DNA from: Campylobacteraceae bacterium
Lineage (GTDB): Bacteria > Campylobacterota > Campylobacteria > Campylobacterales > Sulfurovaceae
DNA length: 15,638 bases
Direction: 5' to 3'
Assembly: GCA_026985495.1 (NCBI GenBank)
Contig: JALSQJ010000053.1
Span: 1 to 15,638, forward strand
The notes under the pieces were generated by a model. The model made no database searches. It was not told the origin of the DNA and saw only the letters and a list, made by a program, of their open reading frames with translations. Each line of letters starts with the position of its first letter. The stretch's first letter is position 1. A program made the translations under genes and the position numbers. Below are positions 13,752 through 15,638 of this stretch, piece after piece.

Positions 13752-15638
13752 ATGTCAGAAAAAATTTTTAATCCAAATCCAGAATTTGCTAAAGATGCGA
13801 AAATAAACTCTATGGAGCAGTATTGGGAGCTACAAAATAGAGCTATTAACGATTATGAAGGTTTTTGGAAAGATTTTGCCGATGAAAAAATAGATTGGAT
13901 AGAGCCATATGAGACTGTTCTTGATGAATCTAATGCTCCATTTTACAAATGGTTCTCTAACGGTAAACTAAATGTATCCAATCAATGTATAGATAGACAC
14001 TTAGCCGATAAATCTGAACAAAATGCAATTATCTTTGAGGGAGATAAGGGTGATGTTCAACATATTACTTATGGTCAACTCTCAAAGCGTGTTAATAAAT
14101 TAGCAAATCTTCTTAAAAATAAATTTAATGTAAAAAAAGGCGATAGGGTAGTTTTATATATGCCAATGATTCCTGAAGCTGCTTATGCAATGTTGGCATG
14201 TACACGAATAGGTGCTATTCACTCAATTGTATTTGGTGGATTCTCTTCTGAAGCACTAAAAGATAGAATTGAAGATGCAGAGGCAAAGATTATTATTACA
14301 GCAGATGGAGCATTTCGTAAAGGAAAACCTTACATGCTAAAAAATGTAGTCGATGATGCATTAAACCATGGTGGAGATAGTGTTGAGGCTGTTCTTGTTG
14401 TAAAGAGAAACAATGAAGAGATTAAGTGGGTAGAGGGGCGTGACTACTCTTATAATGATTTAATAGATACTCAGTCGGATGAGTGTCCATTTGAACCAAT
14501 GGATAGTGAAGACCCTCTTTTTTTACTCTATACATCAGGAAGTACAGGAAAACCAAAAGGGGTACAACACTCAACAGCAGGTTACATATTATGGGCTCAA
14601 ATGACTATGGAGTGGGTATTCGACTTACGCAAAAATGATGTATATTGGTGTACAGCAGATATCGGTTGGATTACAGGTCATACCTATATTGTCTATGGTC
14701 CACTATCAGCAGGTGGAACAACTGTTATGTTTGAGGGTGTTCCTACCTATCCAGATACAGGAAGAGCATGGAGAATGGTTCAAGACCATAATATTACGCA
14801 ATTCTACACAGCACCAACAGCCATTAGACTTCTTCATAAAACAGGAGAAGATGAGCCAACAAAATATGATTTATCTAAGTTAAGAGTGATAGGAACAGTA
14901 GGAGAGCCAATCGACCCACCTGCATGGAAATGGTACTATGAGGTTGTTGGAAACTCTAAATGTGCTATTGTTGATACCTATTGGCAGACCGAGACAGGTG
15001 GACATATGATTAGCCCATTACCAGGTGCAACACCAATTAAACCAGCGTGTGCAACATTTGCCTTGCCAGGTATTATCGCTGAAATTATAGAAGAAGATGG
15101 AACACCTACACCAGTAGGGGAGAAGGGGTTTATGTGTATTACAAGACCTTGGCCTTCTATGATACGAACTATTTGGAATGACCCAGATAGATTTGTAAAG
15201 TCATACTTTGGAGATTGTAAGAAAGATGGAGAGGCTGTCTATTTTACAGGTGATGGTGCAATGATAGATGAAGATGGTTACATTACCATCACAGGTCGTA
15301 CTGATGATGTTATTAATGTCTCTGGTCACAGAATAGGAACAGCCGAGATTGAGTCTGCCATCAAAAATGTGGAAAGTATCGCCGTATCTGCCGTGGTTGG
15401 AAAACCTCATGAGATAAAAGGTGAGGGGATTTTTGCTTATATTGTGCTAAAAGAAGAAGGAAAAAGTAAAGATGAAGTCAAAGCAGAAATAAATACTGTT
15501 CTCAAAAAAGAGATAGGAGCTATTGCTCTTTGTGATGAGATCGCCATTGTGCCAGATGTTCCTAAAACACGTTCAGGTAAAATCATGAGAAGAATCTTAC
15601 GCTCCATTGCTAAAGGAGAGGAGATTACCCAAGATACT
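13752..15638 (+). CDS. acs: Acetyl-CoA synthetase (AMP-forming), C-terminus cut by window edge
   Basis: Acs activates acetate to acetyl-AMP with ATP and then forms acetyl-CoA. The frame stays open for 629 codons to the window end, and full-length enzymes are around 650 residues, so only a short tail is missing. Visible motifs are the N-terminal NSMEQYWEL, the AMP-binding P-loop [12 protein letters not shown] near 260-271, [18 protein letters not shown] near 300-317, [10 protein letters not shown] near 381-390, YWQTETGG near 409-416, the hinge region [20 protein letters not shown] near 515-534, and [11 protein letters not shown] near 604-614, whose lysine is catalytic and is the acetylation control site in the family. 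AAGGA 6 bases before ATG sets the start. It has its own intergenic region after ribB and no obvious functional tie to it. Confidence 0.95.
   Translation, partial: MSEKIFNPNPEFAKDAKINSMEQYWELQNRAINDYEGFWKDFADEKIDWIEPYETVLDESNAPFYKWFSNGKLNVSNQCIDRHLADKSEQNAIIFEGDKGDVQHITYGQLSKRVNKLANLLKNKFNVKKGDRVVLYMPMIPEAAYAMLACTRIGAIHSIVFGGFSSEALKDRIEDAEAKIIITADGAFRKGKPYMLKNVVDDALNHGGDSVEAVLVVKRNNEEIKWVEGRDYSYNDLIDTQSDECPFEPMDSEDPLFLLYTSGSTGKPKGVQHSTAGYILWAQMTMEWVFDLRKNDVYWCTADIGWITGHTYIVYGPLSAGGTTVMFEGVPTYPDTGRAWRMVQDHNITQFYTAPTAIRLLHKTGEDEPTKYDLSKLRVIGTVGEPIDPPAWKWYYEVVGNSKCAIVDTYWQTETGGHMISPLPGATPIKPACATFALPGIIAEIIEEDGTPTPVGEKGFMCITRPWPSMIRTIWNDPDRFVKSYFGDCKKDGEAVYFTGDGAMIDEDGYITITGRTDDVINVSGHRIGTAEIESAIKNVESIAVSAVVGKPHEIKGEGIFAYIVLKEEGKSKDEVKAEINTVLKKEIGAIALCDEIAIVPDVPKTRSGKIMRRILRSIAKGEEITQDT

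Noticed and set aside
14635..14883. 82-residue frame inside acs
   Set aside because: The acs frame is continuous and carries all expected motifs through this stretch; this is a shifted-frame shadow.

Overview
The window is about 15.6 kb of AT-rich, densely packed bacterial chromosome. It looks like a member of the Campylobacterota (the former Epsilonproteobacteria, for example a Sulfurovum- or Sulfurimonas-like organism). Three things point there: a NapA-type Tat leader, a riboflavin enzyme whose second domain has lost its catalytic motifs, and a tRNA-Gln that starts with a U1-A72 pair. This assignment is inferred from gene content and cannot be fixed to a genus by eye. I see no phage, insertion sequence, CRISPR array or obvious horizontally acquired island; it is mostly a housekeeping region.

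Layout. (1) At the left edge on the minus strand is the start of a Tat-exported protein, probably the periplasmic nitrate reductase NapA. An exact FNR/CRP-family palindrome sits upstream, 41.5 bp from a plausible transcription start. (2) Reading right is a tight four-gene unit: mogA (molybdenum cofactor), an unknown 69-residue protein, lolA (lipoprotein carrier) and rmuC (nuclease-like coiled-coil protein). (3) Convergent with it, separated from rmuC by one base, are a tandem-RCK potassium channel and a small membrane protein that precedes it. (4) A rightward pair follows: an unknown 161-residue protein and a polyphosphate kinase 2 gene that starts inside it at a TTG codon. (5) A leftward gene with a degenerate Mrr-like nuclease domain overlaps the end of the ppk2 gene by 20 bases. 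(6) Next is a rightward run of an N-acetylmuramoyl-L-alanine amidase, thiI and a YbiT-type ABC-F ATPase. (7) Five leftward tRNA genes are transcribed in the order Gln-fMet-fMet-Gln-Gly from a promoter that matches the sigma-70 consensus exactly. (8) Divergent from them is ribB of the RibBX type, then acetyl-CoA synthetase, which runs off the right edge.

How the genes connect. MogA finishes the molybdenum cofactor that NapA requires, so the divergent pair at the left edge makes sense together, and the FNR-type box suggests control by oxygen, nitrate or nitric oxide. LolA and the amidase serve the cell envelope. ThiI, the ABC-F protein and the tRNA cluster all concern tRNA or the ribosome. The least understood parts are the 69- and 161-residue proteins, the channel with its membrane partner, and the nuclease-like protein.
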